Positions 1-6,016 are shown, counted from the stretch's first letter. The stretch: DNA of 7,269 bases from an uncultured Pseudoflavonifractor sp. (GCA_947575475.1 CANPNN010000066.1:1-7269); one strand, 5' to 3'. Program-made: numbers and translations. The notes: generated from the sequence alone by a model not told the origin.

Positions 1-1686
1 CCGCTCCCCCTCCATAAGCCGGGAGACGGGGATGCCGGTCCACCGCTCCACGATCCGGGCCACCTCCTCCTCGGTGACCTTGTCCCGCAGCAGGCTCCCC
101 TCCCGGCCCTCGCTGGCCAAAGCCTCCTGGGCCTCCAGCTCCTTCTGGAGCTGGGGGATGCGCCCGTACTGGAGCTGAGCCGCCTTCTCCAGATCATACT
201 GCCGCTGGGCCCGCTGAAGTTCGGCGTTGGCCTCCTCCACCTCCTGGCGGAGGCCCTGGACCCGGCCGATACCCTCCTTCTCGTTCTCCCACTGGGCCTT
301 TTTGGCCCTGAACTCCTCCCGGAGGTCGGACAGCTCTCTCCGGATGTCTGAAATATGTTCCTGAGAGAGCCGGTCGGTCTCCTTGCTGAGGGCGGCCTCC
401 TGGATCTCCAGCTGGGTCATCTTCCCCTGGAGCACATCCAACTCGGTGGGCATGGAGTCCAGCTCGGTGCGGACGGTGGCGCAGGCCTCGTCGATGAGGT
501 CGATGGCCTTGTCGGGCAAAAACCGGTCGGTGATGTACCGGTTGGACAGGGTGGCGGCAGCGATGATGGCCCCATCGGTGATCTTTACCCCGTGGAAGAC
601 CTGGTAGCGCTCCTTCAGACCCCGGAGGATGGCCACCGTGTCCTCCACAGTCGGCTCCTTTACCAGCACGGGCTGGAAGCGGCGCTCCAGGGCGGCGTCC
701 TTCTCGATATACCGGCGGTACTCATTGAGGGTGGTGGCCCCAATACAGTGGAGCTCCCCCCGGGCCAGCATGGGCTTTAACAGGTTGCCCGCGTCCATGC
801 TGCCCTCGGTCTTCCCCGCCCCCACGATGGTGTGGAGCTCGTCGATAAAGAGGAGGATGCGGCCCTCGGACTTGCGGACCTCGCCCAGCACCGCCTTCAG
901 CCGCTCTTCGAACTCTCCCCGGTACTTGGCCCCAGCGATGAGGGCGCCCATATCCAGGCTGAAGACGGTCTTGTCCTTTAAGGAGGCGGGCACCTCCCCC
1001 TTCACGATCCGCTGGGCCAGCCCCTCAGCGATGGCGGTCTTGCCCACCCCCGGCTCGCCGATGAGCACCGGGTTATTCTTGCTCTTCCGGGAGAGGATAC
1101 GGATCACGTTCCGGATCTCCTCATCCCGGCCGATCACCGGGTCCAGCTTGTTCTGCCGGGCCCGCTCCACCAGGTCAGCGCCATACTTCTTCAGGGCGTC
1201 GTAGGTCTCCTCCGGGTTGTCGGAGGTCACCTGCTGGTTCCCCCGGACAGCGGCCAGCGCCTGCAAAACTCCCTCTTCGGTGACCCGGTATGTTTGGAAA
1301 AGCTCAGACAACTCCCGGTCCGCGGTCTTCACCAGGGCAAGGAGCAGATGCTCCACCGACACGTACTCGTCCTTCATCTGCCTTGCGGTCTCCTCGGCGG
1401 CGTTGAGGGTCCGGTCCATCCCCTGGGAGACATAGATCCTCCCCGCCTCCCGGCCCGGGCCGGAGACCCTGGGCTGCCGCTCCACCAGGGTCTTGGCCGC
1501 GGCGTGGAAGCTGGGCACGGTGAGGCCCATCTTTTCCAGGAGCTGGGGGACCAGGCCCTGCTCCGCCTCCAACAGGGCCAGGAGCAGATGACACTGCCCG
1601 ATCTGCTGGCTACCATACTCGGTGGCAATGGACTGGGCGGACTGGATGGCCTCCACCGTCTTCTGGGTATAATTTTGCGCGTTCAT
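1..1686 (-). CDS. clpB: ATP-dependent chaperone ClpB, N-terminal 562 residues (3' end outside window)
   Basis: ClpB is a hexameric AAA+ disaggregase in the cytosol. With DnaK/DnaJ/GrpE it threads aggregated proteins through its pore. The visible part has the Clp N-domain (about 1-145), then NBD1 with Walker A GEPGVGKT (210-217), Walker B LLFIDE (278-283), sensor GATT (316-319) and the arginine-finger segment ALERRF (332-337). The coiled-coil middle domain follows (about 409-525). The visible sequence ends at [14 protein letters not shown], the entry to NBD2. The middle domain separates it from ClpC and ClpA. The family is usually about 860 aa, so roughly 300 residues, including the second ATPase module, lie beyond base 1. 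The ATG at 1686 is preceded by AAGGA at 1698-1702, a long spacing of 11 nt. The gene lies 80 bp after hsp20 on the same strand, with a terminator between and no clear promoter of its own. It is therefore probably transcribed by read-through, or from a promoter I cannot see. Confidence 0.97.
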   Translation of the reverse strand, partial: MNAQNYTQKTVEAIQSAQSIATEYGSQQIGQCHLLLALLEAEQGLVPQLLEKMGLTVPSFHAAAKTLVERQPRVSGPGREAGRIYVSQGMDRTLNAAEETARQMKDEYVSVEHLLLALVKTADRELSELFQTYRVTEEGVLQALAAVRGNQQVTSDNPEETYDALKKYGADLVERARQNKLDPVIGRDEEIRNVIRILSRKSKNNPVLIGEPGVGKTAIAEGLAQRIVKGEVPASLKDKTVFSLDMGALIAGAKYRGEFEERLKAVLGEVRKSEGRILLFIDELHTIVGAGKTEGSMDAGNLLKPMLARGELHCIGATTLNEYRRYIEKDAALERRFQPVLVKEPTVEDTVAILRGLKERYQVFHGVKITDGAIIAAATLSNRYITDRFLPDKAIDLIDEACATVRTELDSMPTELDVLQGKMTQLEIQEAALSKETDRLSQEHISDIRRELSDLREEFRAKKAQWENEKEGIGRVQGLRQEVEEANAELQRAQRQYDLEKAAQLQYGRIPQLQKELEAQEALASEGREGSLLRDKVTEEEVARIVERWTGIPVSRLMEGER

Positions 1687-1723
1687 GGACGCTCACATCC
1701 TTCCTATTTCGGTTTGATGGCAG

Positions 1724-1756
1724 AAAAAGGGCCGGCCAGCTTCCGCTGGCCGGCCC
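1724..1756 (-). terminator. Intrinsic terminator between hsp20 and clpB
   Basis: On the minus strand there is a perfect 12-bp GC-rich stem (1745-1756 paired with 1729-1740) with a GGAA tetraloop (1741-1744, GNRA type). Five T residues follow (1728-1724). It begins 11 nt after the hsp20 stop codon. It should terminate most hsp20 transcripts, and leakage would set a lower level of clpB expression. The T-run is short, so termination may be incomplete. Confidence 0.85.
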
Positions 1757-1766
1757 CAGACGACCC

Positions 1767-2195
1767 TTACTGGATGGCGATGCGGTGGGTCTCCGGCTCC
1801 ACGGGCTTGGGCTTGGGGAGGGTCAGGGCCAGCACACCGTTTTCATAGGCGGCGGTGATGTTCTTCTCCTCGATCCCCGTCACGTCAAAGCTGCGCTGGA
1901 AGGAGCCGTAGCGGCGCTCCCGGCGGATATAGCTGCCGTCGGCGGCCTTGTCCTCCGTCTCGTCGCTGTGGGCGGCGGTGATGGTGAGGATGCCGTCCTT
2001 CAGATCCAGGGTGATGTCCTCCTTCTTAAAGCCGGGCAGCTCAGCCTCCAGCACATAGCTGTCCCCGGTATCCCGGATGTCGGTACGGAAGGCGGGCAGG
2101 TCAGTGTTGGACCGGCGGAAGAAATCCCGGGCAAAGTTGTCAAAGGTGTCAAACAGGTTGTTGTCACTGCGGTCAAAGGGAAGCATACCAAACAT
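1767..2195 (-). CDS. hsp20: Small heat-shock protein (Hsp20/alpha-crystallin, Hsp18-like)
   Basis: This is an ATP-independent holdase chaperone that binds unfolding proteins and keeps them in a state ClpB/DnaK can recover. The alpha-crystallin domain spans about residues 36-128 of the 142-aa form. It carries the ELPGFKKEDI strand region and the family signature A-x3-NGVL (AAYENGVLALTLPK). A C-terminal I-x-I motif (IAI, 139-141) is the site by which these proteins oligomerise. Length is normal for the family. An in-frame ATG also lies at 2201 (MIMFGM...). I chose the ATG at 2195 because the AAGGAG at 2205-2210 is 9 nt from it but only 3 nt from the upstream ATG, and because, from memory, clostridial Hsp18 proteins begin MFGM. 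A CIRCE-like operator lies in the leader 29 bp upstream, implying HrcA heat-shock control. It is followed by a terminator and clpB, its functional partner. Confidence 0.95.
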   Translation of the reverse strand: MFGMLPFDRSDNNLFDTFDNFARDFFRRSNTDLPAFRTDIRDTGDSYVLEAELPGFKKEDITLDLKDGILTITAAHSDETEDKAADGSYIRRERRYGSFQRSFDVTGIEEKNITAAYENGVLALTLPKPKPVEPETHRIAIQ

Positions 2196-2204
2196 AATCA
2201 TGAT

Positions 2205-2210
2205 CTCCTT
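2205..2210 (-). promoter_or_regulatory. Shine-Dalgarno of hsp20 that decides the start codon
   Basis: AAGGAG on the minus strand lies 3 nt before the ATG at 2201 and 9 nt before the ATG at 2195. The latter spacing is within the normal range and the former is too short, which favours the downstream start. Confidence 0.7.
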
Positions 2211-2223
2211 TTTTATTTCATAT

Positions 2224-2250
2224 TTAGCACTCTTATATTTTACTTGCTAA
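2224..2250. promoter_or_regulatory. CIRCE-like HrcA operator, half-degenerate (hsp20-proximal)
   Basis: The left arm TTAGCACTC (2224-2232) is a perfect CIRCE half-site. After exactly 9 nt comes ACTTGCTAA (2242-2250), which matches the consensus GAGTGCTAA at 6 of 9 positions. Spacing is canonical. It sits 29 bp upstream of the hsp20 start codon, in the promoter/leader position where HrcA usually blocks class I heat-shock genes. The degenerate arm may mean weaker HrcA binding than at the second element (2382-2408). Confidence 0.7.
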
Positions 2251-2316
2251 CATTTTGAGGCTCCATTGGACTCAACCTTTCTATATTCCGGGGTCGCTTT
2301 TGGGGTCCCCCGTCTC

Positions 2317-2336
2317 TTGAGTATCAGTATACTCAA
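2317..2336. promoter_or_regulatory. Operator-like hyphenated palindrome in the hsp20/HD-GYP divergent region
   Basis: Perfect 8-bp arms TTGAGTAT (2317-2324) and ATACTCAA (2329-2336) are separated by CAGT. No T-run follows, so it does not look like a terminator. The dyad size suits a dimeric helix-turn-helix regulator. On the minus strand it contains TATACT, a possible -10 element. The regulator is not identifiable from this window. Confidence 0.4.
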
Positions 2337-2348
2337 TGGCTGTGAACA

Positions 2349-2379
2349 AATATACCACAAATTATGTCCAAATTGTAAA
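2349..2379 (-). promoter_or_regulatory. Candidate promoter toward hsp20 (weak)
   Basis: On the minus strand, TTTACA (2379-2374) lies 19 nt before TATATT (2354-2349). The latter is preceded by TG plus one base, an extended -10 form. The spacing is longer than ideal. Other weak options toward hsp20 exist, such as TTGAGT (2275-2270) with TGTTAG 17 nt further on, overlapping the proximal CIRCE. No choice among them is secure. Confidence 0.3.
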
Positions 2380-2381
2380 CG

Positions 2382-2408
2382 TTAGCACTCCCATTCCAAA
2401 AGTGCTAA
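2382..2408. promoter_or_regulatory. CIRCE element (HrcA operator), near-consensus
   Basis: TTAGCACTC (2382-2390), a 9-nt spacer, then AAGTGCTAA (2400-2408). This matches the consensus TTAGCACTC-N9-GAGTGCTAA at 17 of 18 positions. HrcA binds this dyad and represses class I heat-shock genes in Firmicutes. It is 187 bp from hsp20 and 96 bp from the start of the divergent HD-GYP gene, so it may serve either gene or both. Confidence 0.85.
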
Positions 2409-2504
2409 TTCAGAAATTTTTATCCCTTGCGCAGGGTCGGGTTTTATGGTACTGTACATAATGGAGTTTTTCTCCCCATCTCCCCTATTTGGAGGGATCC
2501 CCAG

Positions 2505-4373
2505 ATGACCGGACTTTATGAGGCCTATCTTTATAATATCATTGCCGCCCAGGACCTGGCCAAACCTCATATCTCCCCGGACATGTCCGGGGAGCAGATC
2601 ATCGCCGCCATCCGTTCCGGGGCGGAGAGGCTGTTTCAGATCCACCAGGACAACGACCGCATTTTAAAGGATATCCTCTTCTCCCGAAAGCCCCAGGAGC
2701 TCTCCGCCGAAGAGGCCGGGCAGCTCTCCGAGCTGGCCGGGGCGCTTTTCAACCACAACCGCAGCCCCGATGTGGGGGTGGCCTACCGGATCCACAGGCT
2801 TCTCTACGCATATGCCCAGCACCACAGAGACCGGGCGCTGATGATCCGGGAGCTCTACTTTCAGGGCATCACCCTCATGTACCTCAACGTGCGGGACAGC
2901 AAATTGGGGCTGGACCTGTTTGTGGAGGGGATTGACCAGTATTTCAGCGCCGGCGCCGCCTGCCTGGAACAGTATGAGGAAATTCAGGACCCCGAGACCC
3001 GGGCCTACATCATCCGCTGTCTGGGCAACCTGAAATACGGCCTTACCAGCTACCGGGGCTCCCCCTCTCCCAAGGGCGAGCTCCATATGCGGGACGGCTG
3101 GGAGGACTACATGGCCTGCTTTGACCGGGCCATGGCGGTGATCCAGTCCCCCCACTACCGCTCTCTGGACCCGGGTCTTCCCTGGGACAGCTTTGCCTAC
3201 GCCATGCACTATGACCGCACAGAATTTCTCACCGTCCTCCAGCACAACCACGACCCGGTGATCGCCCAGGCCATGCTGGAGTCCGCCCAGTTCATCCAGG
3301 CCTACCAGTCCCAAAGCGCCAACGTTCAGGAGCGGTTCGTCAGCAACCGCACCACCCGGTATACCTGCCTGGCCGCCCGGTACCACGCGGGTCTGGCCCC
3401 CCTGGAGGAACTGCTGGAGACCCTTTACGACATGTGTGAGGAGGCCGACATCCACGACTTCTCCGGGGACAATATCTGGGTCATCCTCTGCGCCCCGGAG
3501 TATCTGCTCACCTACGCCCGCCGGCTCTCCCCCGAAGATTTCCTCCGCTGGGAGCCCCGGGTCCAGCACATCATCGAAAAGCAGAAGGAATACCTCTTCC
3601 TCCTGCCCCGGAACGAGTATTCCCTCCAGGTCTCCCGGTCCCTCCAGAACATCATCAGCCAGTCCACCGAGACCGACGAGCAGTTCAAGCGCCGCATCCT
3701 GGACTACATCTTGGCCTGTCACGCCCCCACCTTCGTCCACTCCAAGATGGTGGCCCTGCTGACCCGGCGGTTCTGTGAGCGGCTGCTGGAGACCGCCCCC
3801 GCCCTCCTCAACGGCGCCTTTGACCTGGACCTTGGCCCGGAGCACCCGGAAAACCACAAGATCCTGCTGGAGCTGGCCTACCTGTGCGGGCTCTACCATG
3901 ACCTGGGAAAGTGTATGCTCCTGAACTCCGTGGGCATGTACAGCCGCAGCCTTTTGGACGAGGAGTTCCTGTGCATCCAGCACCACCCCGTCTTCGGCTG
4001 CAATCTGCTGGAGTCCCTGGGCATGTCCTCCATCTCCAGCGTCTCCTACTTCCACCACCGCTCCTACGACAGAGCCGGCGGCTATCCCAAGGGGGAGAGG
4101 CCCCTTCCAGAGAACGTCCGCCGGATCATCGACATCGTCACGGTGGTGGACTCCCTGGATGCGGGCACCGACAACATCGGCCGCAGCTACGCCGCCGCCA
4201 AGACCTACGACCAGCTGGTGGAGGAGCTGCTCCGGGGCAGCGGCACCCGCTATGCCCCGGAGATCGTGGCCCTGCTGCGGGACGACCCCTTCCGCCGGGA
4301 GATCGGGGAGTTCATCCAGAATAACCGGATCGCGGTCTATCTGGATGTGTACCGGAAAAAGCAGGAGATCTGA
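2505..4373 (+). CDS. HD-GYP-type phosphohydrolase domain protein, 622 aa
   Basis: HD-GYP domains are metal-dependent phosphodiesterases, typically acting on cyclic di-GMP. The domain occupies about residues 405-610. It shows the ordered metal-ligand set: H412 (in HSKM), H465-D466 (HDLGK), H493/H494 (HHP), H517-H518, the GYP signature at 526-528 and D549 (VVDSLDA). R560-S561-Y562 sits where the family usually has RPYR. Two departures are visible: HHR where HHE is usual, and AGGYP where the usual form is GSGYP. The first ~400 residues look helical, perhaps TPR-like, and I do not recognise the domain. There is no signal peptide or membrane segment, so it is probably cytosolic. The ATG at 2505 was chosen because GGAGGG at 2491-2496 lies 8 nt upstream; an in-frame TTG at 2427 has no such site. 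It is transcribed alone, divergent from hsp20, and ends at a strong terminator. Cyclic di-GMP as substrate is family inference only. Confidence 0.88.
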   Translation: MTGLYEAYLYNIIAAQDLAKPHISPDMSGEQIIAAIRSGAERLFQIHQDNDRILKDILFSRKPQELSAEEAGQLSELAGALFNHNRSPDVGVAYRIHRLLYAYAQHHRDRALMIRELYFQGITLMYLNVRDSKLGLDLFVEGIDQYFSAGAACLEQYEEIQDPETRAYIIRCLGNLKYGLTSYRGSPSPKGELHMRDGWEDYMACFDRAMAVIQSPHYRSLDPGLPWDSFAYAMHYDRTEFLTVLQHNHDPVIAQAMLESAQFIQAYQSQSANVQERFVSNRTTRYTCLAARYHAGLAPLEELLETLYDMCEEADIHDFSGDNIWVILCAPEYLLTYARRLSPEDFLRWEPRVQHIIEKQKEYLFLLPRNEYSLQVSRSLQNIISQSTETDEQFKRRILDYILACHAPTFVHSKMVALLTRRFCERLLETAPALLNGAFDLDLGPEHPENHKILLELAYLCGLYHDLGKCMLLNSVGMYSRSLLDEEFLCIQHHPVFGCNLLESLGMSSISSVSYFHHRSYDRAGGYPKGERPLPENVRRIIDIVTVVDSLDAGTDNIGRSYAAAKTYDQLVEELLRGSGTRYAPEIVALLRDDPFRREIGEFIQNNRIAVYLDVYRKKQEI

Positions 4374-4381
4374 TCCTTAAA

Positions 4382-4424
4382 AAAAGAGGACCCGAACCGT
4401 GGTGCGGTTTGGGTCCTCTTTTCT
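4382..4424. terminator. Bidirectional intrinsic terminator between convergent genes
   Basis: A 15-bp stem (4385-4399 with 4405-4419, one G-T wobble) has a 5-nt loop. T residues follow on the plus strand and an A-run precedes it (4379-4385), giving a T-run on the minus strand. It begins just after the HD-GYP stop at 4373 and ends just before the permease stop at 4434. It therefore serves both convergent genes. Confidence 0.92.
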
Positions 4425-4433
4425 ATCCGTTTC

Positions 4434-5768
4434 TTAGTACTTACCCAGGTTGCCGGAGTTGTGGCCGTCATCCTTGCCAAACTCGTAGTCGTTGCCGGGC
4501 AGGACCGCGTTGAGGAGGATCCCCGCGATGGCGGCGATGGCAAGGCCCGTGAGGGTCACGCTGGCGCCTCCCACCTGGAAGGTGAGCCCCCCGGAGAAGC
4601 CCAGGCCGCAGACCAGGATCACCGCGGCGATGATGAGGTTCCGGGAGTTGGTGAAGTCCACCTGGTTCTCCACCACGTTGCGTACGCCGATGGCAGAGAT
4701 CATGCCATAGAGGATGAAGCTGACGCCCCCGATGATGGCGGAGGGCAAGGCCCCGATGAGGGCGGCGAACTTGGGGCTGAAGGACAGGACCAGGGCGTAG
4801 ACCGCCGCCAGGCGAATGACCTTGGGATCATGGACCCGGGAGAGGACCAGCACGCCGGTGTTCTCGCCGTAGGTGGTGTTGGCCGGGCCGCCGAAGAGGC
4901 CGGCCAGAGAGGTGGCGATACCGTCGCCGATGAGGGTCCGGTGGAGCCCCGGCTCCTCCAGGAAGTTCTCCCCCACGGTGGCGGAGATGGCGGACATATC
5001 GCCGATGTGCTCCATCATGGAGGCGATGGCGATGGGGGCCATGACCAGGATGGCGCTGAGATCAAACTTGGCCACGCTGCCGCCAAAGTCGGTGACGAAG
5101 GGCTGGAAGCCGACCCAGGCGGCGTCCTTCACGCCGGTAAAGTCCACCTGTCTTGCAAGGATGGCCACAATGTAGGCTCCCACCACACCCAGCAGGATGG
5201 GAATGATCTTCACCATACCCTTGCCCCAGATGTTGCACACAATGATGATAGCCATCGCCACCAGGGCCAGCCACCAGCAGGTGGAGGCGTTGCTCACAGC
5301 CGAGGGGGCCAGGTTCAATCCAATGCAGATGATGATGGGCCCGGTGACCACCGGGGGCAAAAACCGCATGACCTTGTGGACCCCCACCGCCTTGACGATC
5401 AGGGCCAGCACCAGATAGAGAAGACCGGCCACCACAATGCCGCCGCAGGCGTACTGCAGCTTTTCGCCCGCCGCCATGGTGGCGTAGGCCCCGTCGCTCA
5501 TACCGGCAATGGTGGCAAAGCCGCCCAGGAAGGCAAAGGAGGAGCCCAGGAAGGCAGGCACCTTAAATTTGGCGCACACATGGAAGAACAATGTGCCGAT
5601 CCCGGCAAAGAACAGGGTGGTCTGGATATTCAGCGGCAGGCCGTAGCTCTGGACCAAAATGGGTACCAGGATGGTGGCCCCGAACATGGCGAACATGTGC
5701 TGAAGCCCCAGCAGCAGCATTTTGGGCACGCCCAGCTTACGGGCGTCGCGGATCACGTCTTGATTCAT
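4434..5768 (-). CDS. uraA: NCS2-family nucleobase permease, probably uracil:H+ symporter (UraA/PyrP-like)
   Basis: This is an inner-membrane importer that couples nucleobase uptake to protons. At 444 aa it is close to E. coli UraA (429 aa). Family landmarks are present in order: GLQHMFAMFGATILVP (21-36), KVPAFLGSSFAF (69-80), EHIGD (253-257), DPGLHR-like EEPGLHR (271-277) and the substrate-loop motif NTTYGENTGV (297-306). Multiple hydrophobic segments fit the 14-TM fold. E253 and E302 correspond to the uracil-contacting UraA E241 and E290. Position 257 is Asp where UraA has His245. The NTTYGEN motif favours uracil over xanthine, whose carriers usually have Gln-Asn there, but a different base is possible. 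The ATG at 5768 has AAGGGAG about 9 nt upstream. The gene has its own promoter and an attenuator-like leader, and the shared terminator lies at its 3' end. Confidence 0.92.
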   Translation of the reverse strand: MNQDVIRDARKLGVPKMLLLGLQHMFAMFGATILVPILVQSYGLPLNIQTTLFFAGIGTLFFHVCAKFKVPAFLGSSFAFLGGFATIAGMSDGAYATMAAGEKLQYACGGIVVAGLLYLVLALIVKAVGVHKVMRFLPPVVTGPIIICIGLNLAPSAVSNASTCWWLALVAMAIIIVCNIWGKGMVKIIPILLGVVGAYIVAILARQVDFTGVKDAAWVGFQPFVTDFGGSVAKFDLSAILVMAPIAIASMMEHIGDMSAISATVGENFLEEPGLHRTLIGDGIATSLAGLFGGPANTTYGENTGVLVLSRVHDPKVIRLAAVYALVLSFSPKFAALIGALPSAIIGGVSFILYGMISAIGVRNVVENQVDFTNSRNLIIAAVILVCGLGFSGGLTFQVGGASVTLTGLAIAAIAGILLNAVLPGNDYEFGKDDGHNSGNLGKY

Positions 5769-5794
5769 ACTTCATTTCTCCCTTCTTTTCTTTC

Positions 5795-5810
5795 GTCCCT
5801 CACATGGAAC
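5795..5810 (-). promoter_or_regulatory. Small hairpin in the permease leader with a PyrR-loop-like hexaloop
   Basis: On the minus strand, GUUCC and GGGAC form a 5-bp stem (one G-U pair) closing the hexaloop AUGUGA. The PyrR-binding loop consensus is CNGNGA, so the match is 5 of 6. It lies after the intrinsic terminator and just before the permease ribosome-binding site, not in the usual anti-antiterminator position. The stem is short and this may be chance. Confidence 0.25.
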
Positions 5811-5818
5811 CTCTTTGC

Positions 5819-5874
5819 AATGGGCAAAAAAAAGACGACCACAAATGTGATCGTCAATAAAAAGATTGCCCATT
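5819..5874 (-). repeat. 9-bp inverted repeat enclosing the leader terminator
   Basis: AATGGGCAA (5819-5827) and TTGCCCATT (5866-5874) are perfect complements and flank the terminator hairpin symmetrically. The 3' copy in the RNA overlaps the end of the terminator T-run, so this outer stem can only form in read-through transcripts. The 5' copy in the RNA encodes leader codons 21-23 (AAT GGG CAA). A second upstream CCCATT (5909-5914) can pair with the same AATGGG. Confidence 0.6.
5826..5855 (-). terminator. Leader (attenuator) terminator upstream of the permease gene
   Basis: On the minus strand, GACGATCAC (5855-5847), loop ATTT and GTGGTCGTC (5842-5834) form a 9-bp stem with one wobble pair, followed by eight T residues (5833-5826). 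It lies between the promoter and the permease start codon, so it must be bypassed for expression. Its 5' arm begins within the TGA stop codon of the leader ORF. Confidence 0.88.
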
Positions 5875-5934
5875 AAAAAAGGAAAGAAAAGGCCCGTATC
5901 CAAAGCGAATGGGTCGCCCCGTCAGCTTGTTCAT
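5854..5934 (-). CDS. 26-aa leader peptide, U-rich (putative pyrL-like attenuation ORF)
   Basis: A short ORF starts at the ATG at 5934, 23 nt or so after the predicted transcript start. It has an excellent Shine-Dalgarno, AGGAGGG at 5942-5948, 7 nt away. It encodes a basic start (MNKLTGRPIR) followed by the hydrophobic FGYGPFLSFFNGQSFY and ends at TGA 5856-5854. All five Phe codons are UUU, and the adjoining Leu, Ser, Pro, Asn and Tyr codons also favour U (CUU, UCU, CCU, AAU, UAU), although the neighbouring genes favour G or C at third positions. The stop codon overlaps the first bases of the terminator stem, so a ribosome finishing this ORF would cover the stem's 5' arm. The peptide itself probably has no function; translating it is the likely point. 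No homologue is recognised. Confidence 0.65.
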   Translation of the reverse strand: MNKLTGRPIRFGYGPFLSFFNGQSFY

Positions 5935-5941
5935 GACCGAT

Positions 5942-5948
5942 CCCTCCT
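5942..5948 (-). promoter_or_regulatory. Strong Shine-Dalgarno of the leader ORF
   Basis: AGGAGGG on the minus strand lies 7 nt before the leader ATG. This is as good as any ribosome-binding site in the window and is the main evidence that the 26-codon ORF is translated. Confidence 0.75.
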
Positions 5949-5964
5949 TTCCTCATTGGGTGGT

Positions 5965-5993
5965 ATCATACCAGACCGCCCCCCAGATGTCAA
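5965..5993 (-). promoter_or_regulatory. Sigma-A promoter of the permease transcript
   Basis: TTGACA (5993-5988), a 17-nt spacer, then TATGAT (5970-5965) on the minus strand: consensus -35, 5/6 -10 and ideal spacing. The predicted start is near 5957, giving an untranslated leader of about 189 nt. A-rich tracts lie directly upstream on this strand (about 5998-6030) and could act as an UP element. A promoter this strong suits downstream control by attenuation. Confidence 0.9.
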
Positions 5994-6016
5994 TAGACAA
6001 TTTTTTCTTTTTTGAT

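Noticed and set aside
355..1204. Open frames on the plus strand opposite clpB
   Set aside because: The minus-strand ClpB translation is continuous and has all the expected AAA+ motifs, so these are shadows.
2138..2153. CtsR-like tandem heptads (TGTCAAA-GG-TGTCAAA)
   Set aside because: The repeat lies inside the hsp20 coding sequence and is explained by the repeated FD codons of FDTFDN. The spacer is 2 nt rather than 3, and the site is not at a promoter.
2280..2312. Possible hairpin from the GGGGTC repeats in the intergenic region
   Set aside because: The two GGGGTC copies are direct repeats. No stable stem with a T-run could be built.
2427..2504. TTG-initiated 26-residue N-terminal extension of the HD-GYP protein
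   Set aside because: There is no good Shine-Dalgarno before the TTG, while the ATG at 2505 has GGAGGG at proper spacing. The extension would also start only 18 bp from the CIRCE.
2664..4058. 464-codon open frame on the minus strand opposite the HD-GYP gene
   Set aside because: It mirrors a real gene with recognisable motifs on the other strand. Its composition is repetitive Gly/Val/Leu-rich and it has no convincing domain. Long antisense frames are expected at this GC content.
4461..5876. 471-codon open frame on the plus strand opposite the permease
   Set aside because: It is an antisense shadow of the permease: rich in Gly, Asp and His, with no family motif, and it runs through the leader and terminator.
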